Assembly (NCBI GenBank): GCA_005239635.1
Contig: SBBQ01000078.1
Location: 1 to 64,000 of the forward strand
Direction: 5' to 3'
From: Uliginosibacterium gangwonense
GTDB lineage: Bacteria > Pseudomonadota > Gammaproteobacteria > Burkholderiales > Rhodocyclaceae
Length of the DNA stretch: 64,000 nt
The notes beneath the pieces are model-generated. The model was not told the origin of the DNA, made no database searches, and saw only the letters and a list, made by a program, of their open reading frames with translations. Each line of letters starts with the position of its first letter. The stretch's first letter is position 1. Both the position numbers and the translations under genes were made by a program. This document shows, piece by piece, positions 7,104-16,060 of this stretch.

Positions 7104-7343
7104 GGGGCGTATTTTTGTCTGAAGACGAATATGGGCTGCGAGCGTGGTGAAGCGTGTGGCGAAGAGTTTGGCAATCAACCGGCAGATTAACAGGCGCTTT
7201 CTACTGCTATGCAGCATGCGATGTACAGGCAAGTCTGCGGTTGAAGCCTTCGCTTGAGGTTATTATACGGGGCGCAGCTGCTTGCGGCAGCGGCAAGATT
7301 GTTTTGCCCAACAACAATGCTGTGGCCTTGATACTGAATTTCC
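7104..7343. promoter_or_regulatory. Divergent promoter region of ygfZ and mltG
   Basis: A 240-bp spacer between two genes that read outward, so it should carry a promoter for each. I see no clear operator and no strong consensus -35/-10 pair. Confidence 0.45.
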
Positions 7344-8330
7344 ATGCGCCTAAAAACCCTTTTTCTGTTGTTGCTTGTGGTTGTTCTCGGAACAGGTGCC
7401 GGCGCCGCATGGTGGTGGCAGCAGCCCATAGATCTGGCTGCAACACCCGCTGAGTTCCGCATTGCCAATGGTTCGTCCGCAAAGTCTGCCGCGCTGCAAA
7501 TGCGTGAGGCTGGTGTAAATGTGTCGCCCACTTTGTTTGCATGGGCGGCGCGAGCGTTAGGCCGTGCCGGGCAAATTAAGGCGGGGAGTTATGAGGTTGG
7601 GCAGGGCATTACACCGGCCTCTTTGCTCGATAAGCTCACTCGCGGCGATGTAAGCCAAAGCAGCTTAACCATTGTTGAAGGTTGGACCTTCCGCCAAATT
7701 CGTGCGGCATTGGCAAGCAACACCGAGCTAGAACACGACACACAAGGCCTGAGCGACGAAGAGGTATTGGCACAGCTGGGCAGCGAAAATAAAGCCGCCG
7801 AAGGCTTGTTTATGCCTGACACCTACCTCTTCGATAAGCACAGTAAAGAATCAGACGTGCTGCGCCGTGCCTACATGGCTATGCAAAAACAGCTCGATTT
7901 AGCCTGGGCTGGGCGTGATGAAAAGCTGCCCATACGCACGCCCTACGAAGCGCTGATTTTGGCCTCGTTAGTTGAAAAAGAAAGCGGAGTCGCCAGCGAT
8001 CGCGCCATGATTGCCTCTGTTTTTGCCAATCGCCTACGCAAAGGCATGTTGCTGCAAACCGACCCTAGCGTGATTTATGGGTTGGGCGAACGCTTTGATG
8101 GCAACCTGCGTAAGCGCGATTTGCTGGCCGATACGCCCTACAACACCTACACTCGGGTTGGCTTGCCGCCCACACCCATTGCAGCCCCCGGGCGCGATGC
8201 CCTAGCGGCGGCACTCAACCCGCCCAGCTCCAATTATTTGTATTTCGTGGCGCGCGGCGATGGGAGTAGCGAGTTCTCAAGTGACTTAGCCGCGCATAAT
8301 CGAGCTGTTGCCCGGTTTCAAAAACGCTAG
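7344..8330 (+). CDS. mltG: Endolytic murein transglycosylase MltG
   Basis: A 328-residue inner-membrane lytic transglycosylase that cuts nascent glycan strands and is thought to end their synthesis. An N-terminal membrane anchor (about residues 5-24) precedes a LysM-like region and the YceG catalytic domain. The conserved VEKESG (catalytic Glu at about residue 215) and LQTDPSVIYG motifs are present, as is the C-terminal NPPSSNYLYFVA. It heads a block with tmk, holB, pilZ and tatD, the standard betaproteobacterial order. Confidence 0.95.
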   Translation: MRLKTLFLLLLVVVLGTGAGAAWWWQQPIDLAATPAEFRIANGSSAKSAALQMREAGVNVSPTLFAWAARALGRAGQIKAGSYEVGQGITPASLLDKLTRGDVSQSSLTIVEGWTFRQIRAALASNTELEHDTQGLSDEEVLAQLGSENKAAEGLFMPDTYLFDKHSKESDVLRRAYMAMQKQLDLAWAGRDEKLPIRTPYEALILASLVEKESGVASDRAMIASVFANRLRKGMLLQTDPSVIYGLGERFDGNLRKRDLLADTPYNTYTRVGLPPTPIAAPGRDALAAALNPPSSNYLYFVARGDGSSEFSSDLAAHNRAVARFQKR

Positions 8331-8418
8331 ACGCAGAAATTGAACGCTCAGCACTTAACGCCAATCAGTTAGCGCCAAACTCTCAGCACACATACCACAC
8401 GTATTAGCAGCACAGCAC

Positions 8419-9117
8419 ATGAGCACAACATCCCAATCACCAGCCGAACAACGCGCTGATGCATGCAGCACCTCGGCCGGTGGCAGCGCCAAGCGAGGTC
8501 GATTTATTACCTTTGAAGGCATCGACGGCGCAGGCAAAAGCACGCAAATTAAGCACGTGATTGCTTGCTTGCGCGCCAACGGTAGAACGGTGGTAGAAAG
8601 CCGCGAGCCCGGCGGCACACCGCTGGGTGAGGCCTTGCGGGGCTTGTTGCTATCGCAAGCGATGCATCCTGACACCGAGGCCATGTTGATGTTTGCCGCA
8701 CGACGCGAGCACATTGCACAGGTGATTGCGCCTGCACTTGAAGCTGGTAAGTGGGTGGTGTGCGACCGCTTTACCGATGCAAGTTACGCCTACCAAGGCG
8801 CGGGGCGCAGCATGCCTGCTACACGATTGGCAACATTAGAAACGTGGGTGCAGGGCGATTTGCAGCCGGATTTAACCATTGTGTTTGATTTGCCTGCAGC
8901 CGTTGCTGCGCAACGCATTAGTGCCAACCGTGCAGATAAGGATCGTTTCGAGCTTGAGCAAGAAAGTTTTTTTGAGCGCGTTCGCCAAGGCTACTTAGAA
9001 CGGGTTAAACAAAACCCGGCTCGTTACTTGGTGGTTGATGCTCAGCAAGCGCCAGAATCTATTTCTAAGCAACTTGAAGAATACGTTTTAAGTACTGGAT
9101 TTATAAGTGGTACCTGA
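8419..9117 (+). CDS. tmk: Thymidylate kinase
   Basis: A 232-residue protein that phosphorylates dTMP to dTDP. The P-loop FEGIDGAGKST starts near residue 32, the DRF(T) motif and the YQGAGR segment follow near residue 115, and the lid region with basic residues lies near residue 175. The first 28 residues are a low-complexity extension before the conserved RFITFEG start; a shorter native start is possible but no better ATG is close. Its end overlaps the start of holB by 11 bases, which suggests translational coupling. Confidence 0.95.
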   Translation: MSTTSQSPAEQRADACSTSAGGSAKRGRFITFEGIDGAGKSTQIKHVIACLRANGRTVVESREPGGTPLGEALRGLLLSQAMHPDTEAMLMFAARREHIAQVIAPALEAGKWVVCDRFTDASYAYQGAGRSMPATRLATLETWVQGDLQPDLTIVFDLPAAVAAQRISANRADKDRFELEQESFFERVRQGYLERVKQNPARYLVVDAQQAPESISKQLEEYVLSTGFISGT

Positions 9118-10180
9118 TTGGATTGCGCCCATCTGGGTCAAACTTATGTCGCAGCCAGAACGCCTGCCGCACGCCCTGTTGGTAACGGGGCCCATGGGCA
9201 TTGGCAAACGTGTATTCGCGCAAGAACTCGCACGTAGGTTGTTGTGCGAACGCGCCACCGGCACCGCCTACGCGTGTGATCAGTGTGCGTCATGTACATG
9301 GTTTGCATCCGGCAATCATCCGGATTTTCGCTTCATTGCCCCTGAATCGGAGTTGCAGGCAGAGGCAGATGCAAGCGACAGCAAAAACGAGGGCGGAGAT
9401 AAGGCATCAAGCCAAATTCGCATCGACCAAGTTCGCCCATTGGCAGACTTTATTAGCACGAGTTCGCATCGTCATGGCTGGCGCGTCGTGGTGTTGCAGC
9501 CGGCAGAGGGGATGAATCTCCATGCCGCAAATTCAATCTTGAAATTACTTGAAGAACCAACAAATAATACATTGTTTATTATGGTTTCAGATGAGCCTAA
9601 CAAGCTCCTGCCAACCATCTTATCTCGCTGCAGAAAACTCGCTTTAAACAAGCCATCCTACGAGTCTGCCCGTGCATGGCTGCAACACCAAGCAGGTAAA
9701 TCCGCAGACGCGTGCTTGCTCGATGCCAGCCTCGCTTTGTGTAGCGGCGCACCTTATTTGGCTGCTGAGTTGGCACAGGGGCAAGCCGCAGCTGTTTATG
9801 CTGAGTTTGTAAAACATCTCGCACAGGGTAGTGCCGCGCAAGATCCCATTAGCGTGGCGGAGAAGTGGTCTACCTGGTGCACAGGCCGTAAAAATGAACG
9901 CGCTACGCTTGAGCGTGTCGTACTCGTCGATTGGCTACAAAAATGGTTATCTGACGTACTAAGTCATCAATTTGGTGGTGCTGTGCGTTTCTTCCCTACG
10001 CAAACCGCTGCCATTGGCAAATTAGCAGGGCAGGCACGCACCGAGTCTTTACTGGCGTTGATGGATGACCTTGTGAGATTTCGTGCGGTAGCGCATCATC
10101 CGCTCAACTTACGACTGTTTTTTGACGATTTGTTATTACGATACCAACGCGCTGTGGCGGCACCTGCCCCAGCTCGATAG
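9107..10180 (+). CDS. holB: DNA polymerase III subunit delta prime
   Basis: A 357-residue clamp-loader subunit. It has the GPMGIGKRVFAQELA nucleotide-binding-like segment, a zinc module (CDQCASC with an earlier cysteine), then LKLLEEP and SRCRKL, the sensor and arginine-finger region conserved in delta prime. The GTG start at 9107 overlaps tmk. It is followed by pilZ, as in most Burkholderiales. Confidence 0.93.
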   Translation: MVPDWIAPIWVKLMSQPERLPHALLVTGPMGIGKRVFAQELARRLLCERATGTAYACDQCASCTWFASGNHPDFRFIAPESELQAEADASDSKNEGGDKASSQIRIDQVRPLADFISTSSHRHGWRVVVLQPAEGMNLHAANSILKLLEEPTNNTLFIMVSDEPNKLLPTILSRCRKLALNKPSYESARAWLQHQAGKSADACLLDASLALCSGAPYLAAELAQGQAAAVYAEFVKHLAQGSAAQDPISVAEKWSTWCTGRKNERATLERVVLVDWLQKWLSDVLSHQFGGAVRFFPTQTAAIGKLAGQARTESLLALMDDLVRFRAVAHHPLNLRLFFDDLLLRYQRAVAAPAPAR

Positions 10181-10230
10181 CACAAGAGGTATCGGCTCCG
10201 GCAACTCGGCAAACCCGAATTCACGGTGTT

Positions 10231-10290
10231 TAGCGTCACGATCTTAGAGAGAACGATCAAAGCGTCAACGATCACAGAGGCAACGATCAA
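10231..10290 (+). repeat. Four imperfect 15-bp tandem repeats
   Basis: Successive 15-base units TAGCGTCACGATCTT, AGAGAGAACGATCAA, AGCGTCAACGATCAC and AGAGGCAACGATCAA end two bases before the pilZ start. The ACGATC core is kept in every unit. It could be a small minisatellite or a set of protein- or RNA-binding sites in the pilZ leader. It leaves pilZ without a recognisable Shine-Dalgarno sequence. Confidence 0.75.
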
Positions 10291-10292
10291 AC

Positions 10293-10664
10293 ATGTCAGA
10301 ACAGCTCAAAAATTCAATGACCGGTCTGCGCCCCAGCATGCTGTCGTTGAGCATCACCTCCAAGTCTGCGTTGTACGCCGCTTATATGCCGTTTCTCAAA
10401 CGTGGCGGCATTTTTCTGCCCACCAACAAGCCTTACCAACTTGGTGATGAAGTGTTTTTGTTGTTGCAGCTGCTAGATGACCCGACCAAACAAGCTATTG
10501 CAGGCAAAGTGGTTTGGATCACCCCTGGGGGTGGCACCACAGGCAAGCAACAGGGCATCGGCATTGAGTTTGGTGAAGATGAAACCTCGCAGGCGCTGCG
10601 CAGCAAGATTGACACGATTGTCGGCCCTTATTTGGCGTCGCCACGCCCCACACACACGCTTTAA
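10293..10664 (+). CDS. pilZ: PilZ domain protein (type IV pilus)
   Basis: A 123-residue protein of the original PilZ class needed for type IV pilus function in related bacteria. It lacks the RxxxR and D/NxSxxG cyclic-di-GMP motifs at the N-terminus, as PilZ proper does, and starts directly with LSLSITSKSALYAAY. The GGIFLPTNKPYQLGDEVFLLL segment and the GIGIEF motif identify it. It sits between holB and tatD, the usual place. A type IV pilus gene near uptake-like motifs is consistent with competence but does not prove it. Confidence 0.92.
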   Translation: MSEQLKNSMTGLRPSMLSLSITSKSALYAAYMPFLKRGGIFLPTNKPYQLGDEVFLLLQLLDDPTKQAIAGKVVWITPGGGTTGKQQGIGIEFGEDETSQALRSKIDTIVGPYLASPRPTHTL

Positions 10665-10681
10665 ACTAGAGAAATCCCCGC

Positions 10682-11464
10682 ATGTTGGTTGATTCACATT
10701 GCCACCTCGATTACCCGGGGCTGGCCGATCGTTTGCCTGAAGTCCTAAACAACATGAAGTCTGCCGGCGTAGGCTGCGCTTTGTGCGTAGGGGTTACGCT
10801 GGAAGACTTTCCAGCGGTACGCAATATCGCTGAACAGCACGACCACCTTTTTGCCAGTGTTGGCGTACACCCGGACAACACGGATTGCGCCGAACCCGAT
10901 GTGGACACCCTTTGCCAATTGGCAACGCACCCCAAAGTGGTCGCCATCGGCGAAACCGGGCTTGATTACTACCGCTTGCAAGGTGACCTGGAGTGGCAAA
11001 GAAACCGCTTTCGCACTCACATTGCAGCAGCGCGTCAATGTGGCAAGCCGCTCATTATTCATACTCGCGCATCGTCTGAAGACACGATTCGCATCATGCG
11101 TGAAGAAAACGCAGGCGAAGCCGGTGGCGTGATGCATTGTTTCACGGAGTCGGCTGAAGTAGCGAAACATGCCTTGGATTTAGGCTTTTATATTTCCTTC
11201 TCCGGCATCATCACGTTTAAAAATGCTGCGGACCTGCGCGAGGTCGTCAAAATGGTGCCGCATGATCGGCTCCTCATCGAAACCGATTCACCGTATTTAG
11301 CGCCCGTTCCTTATCGCGGCAAGACCAACGAACCCGCTTATGTGGCGCATGTTGCCAACCTCGTTTCAGAATTAATAAATAAAGATATTCAATATGTTAA
11401 AGAAATAACATCAAGTAATTTCTTCAATCTATTTAAAGGAGCAGCAGCATGCAAAAACGCCTAA
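10682..11464 (+). CDS. tatD: TatD family metal-dependent hydrolase
   Basis: A 260-residue TIM-barrel hydrolase of the TatD family with DNase-type activity. Metal-binding motifs are all present: DSHCHLD near the N-terminus, ETGLDYYR, HTR, HCFTES and the C-terminal ETDSPYLAP. It starts 17 bases after pilZ and overlaps the ankyrin gene by 16 bases, so the block is probably one transcript. Confidence 0.95.
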   Translation: MLVDSHCHLDYPGLADRLPEVLNNMKSAGVGCALCVGVTLEDFPAVRNIAEQHDHLFASVGVHPDNTDCAEPDVDTLCQLATHPKVVAIGETGLDYYRLQGDLEWQRNRFRTHIAAARQCGKPLIIHTRASSEDTIRIMREENAGEAGGVMHCFTESAEVAKHALDLGFYISFSGIITFKNAADLREVVKMVPHDRLLIETDSPYLAPVPYRGKTNEPAYVAHVANLVSELINKDIQYVKEITSSNFFNLFKGAAACKNA

Positions 11465-12801
11465 TTGCATTGCTGCTCAGTGCAACTTTCAGTTTGAGTG
11501 CGCACGCCACGCTGGACGATATTTTTAAGGCAGCAGAGATCGGCGATGACATCGCCATGAACAGTTTGTTACACAAGGGCATGGACCCAAACAGCGCGAT
11601 GCATGACGGCACCAATGTACTCATGATCGCCGCGCGTGAGGGCAAAGATAAAATCGTCAGCATGTTGCTACATGCACGCGCTCGCGTGCGAACCCGCAAT
11701 TACGCCGGTGACACCGCCTTAATGCTGGCATCGTTTCGCGGTCACATGCCGGTTGTAAAAATGCTGGTAGAGGCGGGTGCTGAACTCAACACATCCGGCT
11801 GGACACCGCTAACCTATGCCATTTTTTCAGGCCAAACAGAAGTTGCTACCTACTTGTTGCAGAACGGGGCAGAAGCGAACCATGCCGGGGTAAATGGCAT
11901 GACGCCATTGATGATTGCCGCCCGAAATGGTCACAAAGAATTAGTGAAATTGTTGCTCGATCACAAGGCAGATCCGGACGAGCAGGATGAAAGCGGAAAA
12001 TCGGCTGTGCAGTGGGCGGAGAAGAGCAACAACTCTGAAATTGTGGACATGATTAACGCGGCACCACGTGTGGCGCGTCCTTTGCCAATTGCCCCGCAAG
12101 AAAATCTGAACGAACAACATCTCATCAATAACGAAGCTGCCGCTGCTACATCTACGAGTCCTGCTGTAGCAGCCCCGGCACCCAAGCCTAGCGCCCCAGC
12201 TATGCCTGCGCCAGTTGCGGCCCCCAACACAAATACGGCCACGTCCGCTCCGACTGCTGAGCCTGCAAATTTAGGCGCTACTGCGCCGGGTGCAGCGCAA
12301 AATAACACGACAACCAACAACGCTGCAGGAACGAGTAATCCAATACCCAATGCAGCAGCTCCTAGTGCACCTCAAGCCAATCCCACGGCCAAGCCTGCAG
12401 AACTACCCATAAAAGCGGTTTTGCCCGTCGCTAACACAAGCAAGGCGGCACCCCAAACTCCAGCCCCAGTTCCAGTTGGCGCACAGAGTGCAAATACCTC
12501 AACTACGCCGGCTTCTATACCGACACCTATGCCCATACCGGCGCCAAAGGCAGCAAATACGACAGCCACTCCAGTCGGAGCTACGGCTGCACCGTCATCA
12601 TCGCTTGCTCCTGTAATTACCCCAGCTGCGCCAGCTAAGTCTGCTACCACCCCAATGGTTCCCGCCACTACGCCAGTAACAAGCAACCCAGCCGTCAGTT
12701 CTGCGCCAAAAGAACCGACTAAAGCGGCAGTAAAACCGAATCCTGCTGAGGTTCAAAACGCGCCTACTGATGGCGCAACGACTAAACCCAGTCCAAAATA
12801 A
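11449..12801 (+). CDS. Secreted ankyrin-repeat protein with long Ala/Pro-rich tail
   Basis: A 450-residue protein with an N-terminal signal peptide (cleavage probably after SAHA, about residue 22). Four to five ankyrin repeats cover residues 25-200, with repeat phrases such as GDTALMLASFRGH, GWTPLTYAIFSGQ and GMTPLMIAARNGH. Residues 210-450 are low in complexity, rich in Ala, Pro, Thr and Asn, and probably disordered. Ankyrin proteins of this kind after tatD are common in Burkholderiales; the role is unknown but the protein should act in the periplasm or outside. A strong terminator follows. Confidence 0.88.
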   Translation: MQKRLIALLLSATFSLSAHATLDDIFKAAEIGDDIAMNSLLHKGMDPNSAMHDGTNVLMIAAREGKDKIVSMLLHARARVRTRNYAGDTALMLASFRGHMPVVKMLVEAGAELNTSGWTPLTYAIFSGQTEVATYLLQNGAEANHAGVNGMTPLMIAARNGHKELVKLLLDHKADPDEQDESGKSAVQWAEKSNNSEIVDMINAAPRVARPLPIAPQENLNEQHLINNEAAAATSTSPAVAAPAPKPSAPAMPAPVAAPNTNTATSAPTAEPANLGATAPGAAQNNTTTNNAAGTSNPIPNAAAPSAPQANPTAKPAELPIKAVLPVANTSKAAPQTPAPVPVGAQSANTSTTPASIPTPMPIPAPKAANTTATPVGATAAPSSSLAPVITPAAPAKSATTPMVPATTPVTSNPAVSSAPKEPTKAAVKPNPAEVQNAPTDGATTKPSPK

Positions 12802-12822
12802 CTGATCGAGCATTGGCAAATT

Positions 12823-12850
12823 AAAAAGGCTGCCCTAGGCAGCCTTTTTA
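12823..12850. terminator. Rho-independent terminator
   Basis: GGCTGCC (12828-12834) pairs with GGCAGCC (12838-12844) around a three-base loop, with five adenines before and a thymine run after. It can work in both directions between the ankyrin gene and the convergent cydB. Confidence 0.92.
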
Positions 12851-12858
12851 TTTGTTTG

Positions 12859-12880
12859 AGGCTGTCATTGCTGACAGCCT
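12859..12880. terminator. Second hairpin downstream of cydB
   Basis: AGGCTGTCA (12859-12867) pairs perfectly with TGACAGCCT (12872-12880). It lies 20 bases past the cydB stop on the leftward transcript and probably helps to end it. Confidence 0.6.
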
Positions 12881-12900
12881 AGGAACACGCTACATCTTGC

Positions 12901-13914
12901 TTAGATATAGGTCAGCTCACGTGACTTACCCCAGAACACACGGTAAGAGAACACGGTGTAAGCCATGATCGACGGCATAACCACAATGGCGCCAGCCAGT
13001 ACGATCTTGAGCGCTTCAGTTGCTGAGGCCGCATCCCAAATGGTCAGCTTGTCCACCACAAGATAGGGGAACATGCTGTAACCCAGACCATAGAAGGCCA
13101 GTACGAAAATGCCCACGGTGCCTGCAAACGGCGCCCAACACAGGCGGTCATTCGGCAGCGGCATGACTTTCAGCAAGCGCTCCAGTGAAATGAAGATAGC
13201 CGTCGTAATTAACGGAATCGGTGCCAGCAGCACGATGTTCGGGAACGAGAACCACTTGTCGAACACGCGGGTACTTACCATCGGCGTTGCAGCTGAAATA
13301 ATCAACACACCCAAGGCGGCCATGAGCAGCGCCCCGCGCATCCAAAACACTGCATGACGTTGCAGGCGATCTTCGGTTTTCATAATGAGCCAGCTTGCGC
13401 CCAACATGGTGTAGCCAGCGGCTAAGCCTAGTGCCACGAACAGCGAGAACACGATAGAGGCCAAGCTGGTGTCAAAACCTACAATGAACAGGCCTAACAT
13501 CACCCCTTGAGACAGGGATGAGAGTAGGGAGCCGGCGAAGAACAGCGCATTCCAAATGGGCTTGTGGTCGTCGTGTGCCTTAACGCGGAAGTCGAAAGAC
13601 ACACCACGCAAGGTTAAGCCGATCAACATAAACGCCACCGGCAAGTACAGGGCACCCAGAATCATGCCGTGTGCCGCAGGAAACGCCACCAGCAGAATAC
13701 CAACGCCCAAAACGAGCCAGGTTTCATTGGCATCCCAGAAGGGGCCGATGGAGTCAATCATCTTGTCTTTTTGCTCGTCGGTAGCCAACGGCAGCAAAAT
13801 ACCAACACCCAAGTCATAGCCATCTAGGATCACGTAGGCCAGCATGGCAATTGCCATGAGGCCCACAAATACTACCGGCAGCAAGGTTTCAAAGGTCAGT
13901 TCGGTCGGAATCAT
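12901..13914 (-). CDS. cydB: Cytochrome bd-type quinol oxidase subunit II
   Basis: A 337-residue integral membrane protein with about eight to nine helices. The N-terminus has the conserved AYVILDGYDLGVGILLPL segment and, after it, GPFWDANETWLVLGVG, both diagnostic of CydB. With subunit I it forms a terminal oxidase that reduces oxygen with electrons from quinol. Its start overlaps the end of cydA by four bases. Confidence 0.95.
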   Translation of the reverse strand: MIPTELTFETLLPVVFVGLMAIAMLAYVILDGYDLGVGILLPLATDEQKDKMIDSIGPFWDANETWLVLGVGILLVAFPAAHGMILGALYLPVAFMLIGLTLRGVSFDFRVKAHDDHKPIWNALFFAGSLLSSLSQGVMLGLFIVGFDTSLASIVFSLFVALGLAAGYTMLGASWLIMKTEDRLQRHAVFWMRGALLMAALGVLIISAATPMVSTRVFDKWFSFPNIVLLAPIPLITTAIFISLERLLKVMPLPNDRLCWAPFAGTVGIFVLAFYGLGYSMFPYLVVDKLTIWDAASATEALKIVLAGAIVVMPSIMAYTVFSYRVFWGKSRELTYI

Positions 13915-15260
13915 TGTGCTACTCCTGCTACAGCCGGGGTCTTCGGTGCGGGTGCACCGTCATTCTTGCGCGCCATGTGGAACAAAACAGTGATGTAGGC
14001 AGCAGCCAAAAGCACATACATCGTCAAATACATGAGCAGGGTAGTGACAATCATTGCGCTATGCGTGTCGGTAGCTGCTTCTGCGGTCGTTAATACGCCG
14101 TACACCAAGTAGGGTTGACGACCGACTTCGGTCACAATCCAACCCGCAACCGTTGCCAACCAACCAGAGAAAGTCATCGCAACCAAAAACTTGGCCACCC
14201 AGTTCGGAACTTCACCACGTCGTACCTTTACCACCGCAATCCATGACGCAAGCAGCATCAAGACACCAATGCCGACCATAATTCGAAATCCATAGAATAC
14301 AGGCCGGACAGGTGGCGTCTTACCATCAAATGAACTCAAGCCCTTGAGTTCACCATCCCATTCATGTGTCAGGATGAGTGAAGCACCGTGAGGAATCTCA
14401 ATTGCAAAGTCATTCTTCTGTGTTTTTTCGTTGGGTACGGCAAACAGAACCAATGGTGCGCCTTTCTCGGTGTGCCACACAGCTTCAATCGCTGCAATCT
14501 TAGCTGGCTGGTGCTCAAGCGCGACTAAACCATGGAAATCGCCTACCACAATTTGTGTTGGTGCCAACACAGCAGCTACCACGACGGCCGTGCGCATAGC
14601 TGCCATTACTGCGGCAGTTTTAATGCCAGACAACCAGCGGTAAGCAGAAATACCTGCGATCAGGAATGAAACAGTCAAGCCACTGGCGATCAACATGTGG
14701 GCCAAGCGCAAGGGCAGGGAAGGGCTAAACAGAATCGCCATCCAATCGGTTGCGAAGGCTTGTCCATTGCGCATTTCAAAGCCAACGGGGACTTGCATCC
14801 ATGAGTTCAGCACCAAAATCCAGAACGCAGACAAGGTTGTACCGATTGCCACCATATACACGGACAAGGTGTGTATGCGGTCTGATACGCGGTTTTTGCC
14901 AAACAACATGATGCCGAGGAAGGTTGCTTCTAAGAAGAAGGCTGTCATCACTTCGTATGCCAGCAATGGGCCTGCAATGTTGCCCACTTTCATCATGAAG
15001 CCAGGCCAGTTCGTGCCGAACTGGAAGGACATGGTGATACCGCTCACCACGCCCATAGCAAAAGTTAGTGCGAATACCTTAACCCAGAAATAATAGGCAT
15101 CGTGCCATTTCTGGTCACCTGTGCTGTTAAAGCGCAGTTTGAAAAACAATAGAAACCAGCACAACGCAATGGAAATACTGGGAAACAAGATATGAAAAGT
15201 TATGTTTGCCGCGAATTGCATACGCGACAAAGTAACTGGATCTGCAATTGAATCAAACAC
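13911..15260 (-). CDS. cydA: Cytochrome bd-type quinol oxidase subunit I
   Basis: A 449-residue integral membrane protein carrying the haem ligands. It is shorter than the E. coli protein and has a short Q-loop with GRQPYLVYG in place of GRQPW, as in the CioA (cyanide-insensitive oxidase) subgroup. The N-terminal FAANITFHILFPSISIALC region with its histidine ligand is intact. The gene lies 15 bases after the regulator and overlaps cydB, so the three form one operon. Confidence 0.95.
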   Translation of the reverse strand: MFDSIADPVTLSRMQFAANITFHILFPSISIALCWFLLFFKLRFNSTGDQKWHDAYYFWVKVFALTFAMGVVSGITMSFQFGTNWPGFMMKVGNIAGPLLAYEVMTAFFLEATFLGIMLFGKNRVSDRIHTLSVYMVAIGTTLSAFWILVLNSWMQVPVGFEMRNGQAFATDWMAILFSPSLPLRLAHMLIASGLTVSFLIAGISAYRWLSGIKTAAVMAAMRTAVVVAAVLAPTQIVVGDFHGLVALEHQPAKIAAIEAVWHTEKGAPLVLFAVPNEKTQKNDFAIEIPHGASLILTHEWDGELKGLSSFDGKTPPVRPVFYGFRIMVGIGVLMLLASWIAVVKVRRGEVPNWVAKFLVAMTFSGWLATVAGWIVTEVGRQPYLVYGVLTTAEAATDTHSAMIVTTLLMYLTMYVLLAAAYITVLFHMARKNDGAPAPKTPAVAGVAQ

Positions 15261-15274
15261 GTTGTGCTCCTGGT

Positions 15275-15835
15275 TTACTTACTCTTGCTACCGGCTATAA
15301 CGGCAATCTTGTCCTTAACTTCAAGCAATTTTTTTACTCGAGAGCCAAGTTTCATGAGCTGCATGAGGGTTTTCGGTTCCATTTTCTGTACATCACTAAA
15401 CCAACTCGTAAACAACTCAATAAATTCATACATTTCCTTCATGCGTTGTTGTGCAAATTTGTCGCCCGGCTCACTTGGTCGCTCCATCAATGCATCACGC
15501 AGCATGGTGAGGGTCGGGTCCACCTCGCGTTTGCGTCGCTCTTCAGCCAGTGTTGAAAAAATAGTCCACACATCGTCTGGCGCTGAAAAGTACTCACGGC
15601 GATCACCGGGTTGATGTTGCAATTTCACCAACCGCCACGCCTGCAACTCCTTCAAGCCCATACTGACATTTGAACGAGAAATCGAAAGTGCCTCGGCTAT
15701 TTCCTCTGCATTCAATGGCTTATTTGAAACAAACAACAACGCATAAATCTGTCCAACGGTTCGGTTGATCCCCCATCGACTTCCCATTTCGCCAAAATGG
15801 GCTACAAACCTCGATGCGAGCGGCGTAATCGTCAT
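15275..15835 (-). CDS. GbsR/MarR-type transcriptional regulator of cydAB
   Basis: A 186-residue winged-helix protein. The helix-turn-helix region covers about residues 40-75 (NAEEIAEALSISRSNVSMGL), followed by a wing with PGDRREYFSAPDD. The overall pattern MGSRWGINRTVGQIYALLF is typical of GbsR-like regulators found ahead of bd-type oxidase genes. A perfect palindrome 46 bases upstream of its start is the likely autoregulatory operator, which would place the whole operon under its control. The signal it senses is unknown. Confidence 0.88.
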   Translation of the reverse strand: MTITPLASRFVAHFGEMGSRWGINRTVGQIYALLFVSNKPLNAEEIAEALSISRSNVSMGLKELQAWRLVKLQHQPGDRREYFSAPDDVWTIFSTLAEERRKREVDPTLTMLRDALMERPSEPGDKFAQQRMKEMYEFIELFTSWFSDVQKMEPKTLMQLMKLGSRVKKLLEVKDKIAVIAGSKSK

Positions 15836-15880
15836 TTTTCGGATCCCGTTGCGTCAGAACATGAGGGCGAGGAGACTACC

Positions 15881-15904
15881 ATATTTCAGTAATTACTGAA
15901 ATAT
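15881..15904. promoter_or_regulatory. Perfect 24-bp palindrome, probable regulator operator
   Basis: Left half ATATTTCAGTAA (15881-15892) is followed directly by its exact complement (15893-15904). On the - strand a TTGATA -35 hexamer overlaps its upstream edge and an ATATGG -10-like hexamer its downstream edge with 17 bases between. Bound protein would therefore cover the promoter of the regulator–cydAB operon. Confidence 0.8.
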
Positions 15905-16060
15905 CAAAACTATACTTGCTGCTTCCAAAGCTGATATGCCGGCACAACCGACTGCCATTTCAGCCCTAAATCCCTCTCTATTTATCTAACATCGGCTTAA
16001 ATATTAGGTGGCTTTAAGCTATTTGGCAGTATTGTGCCTGCAGAAGCTGTGGCTGGGCAA

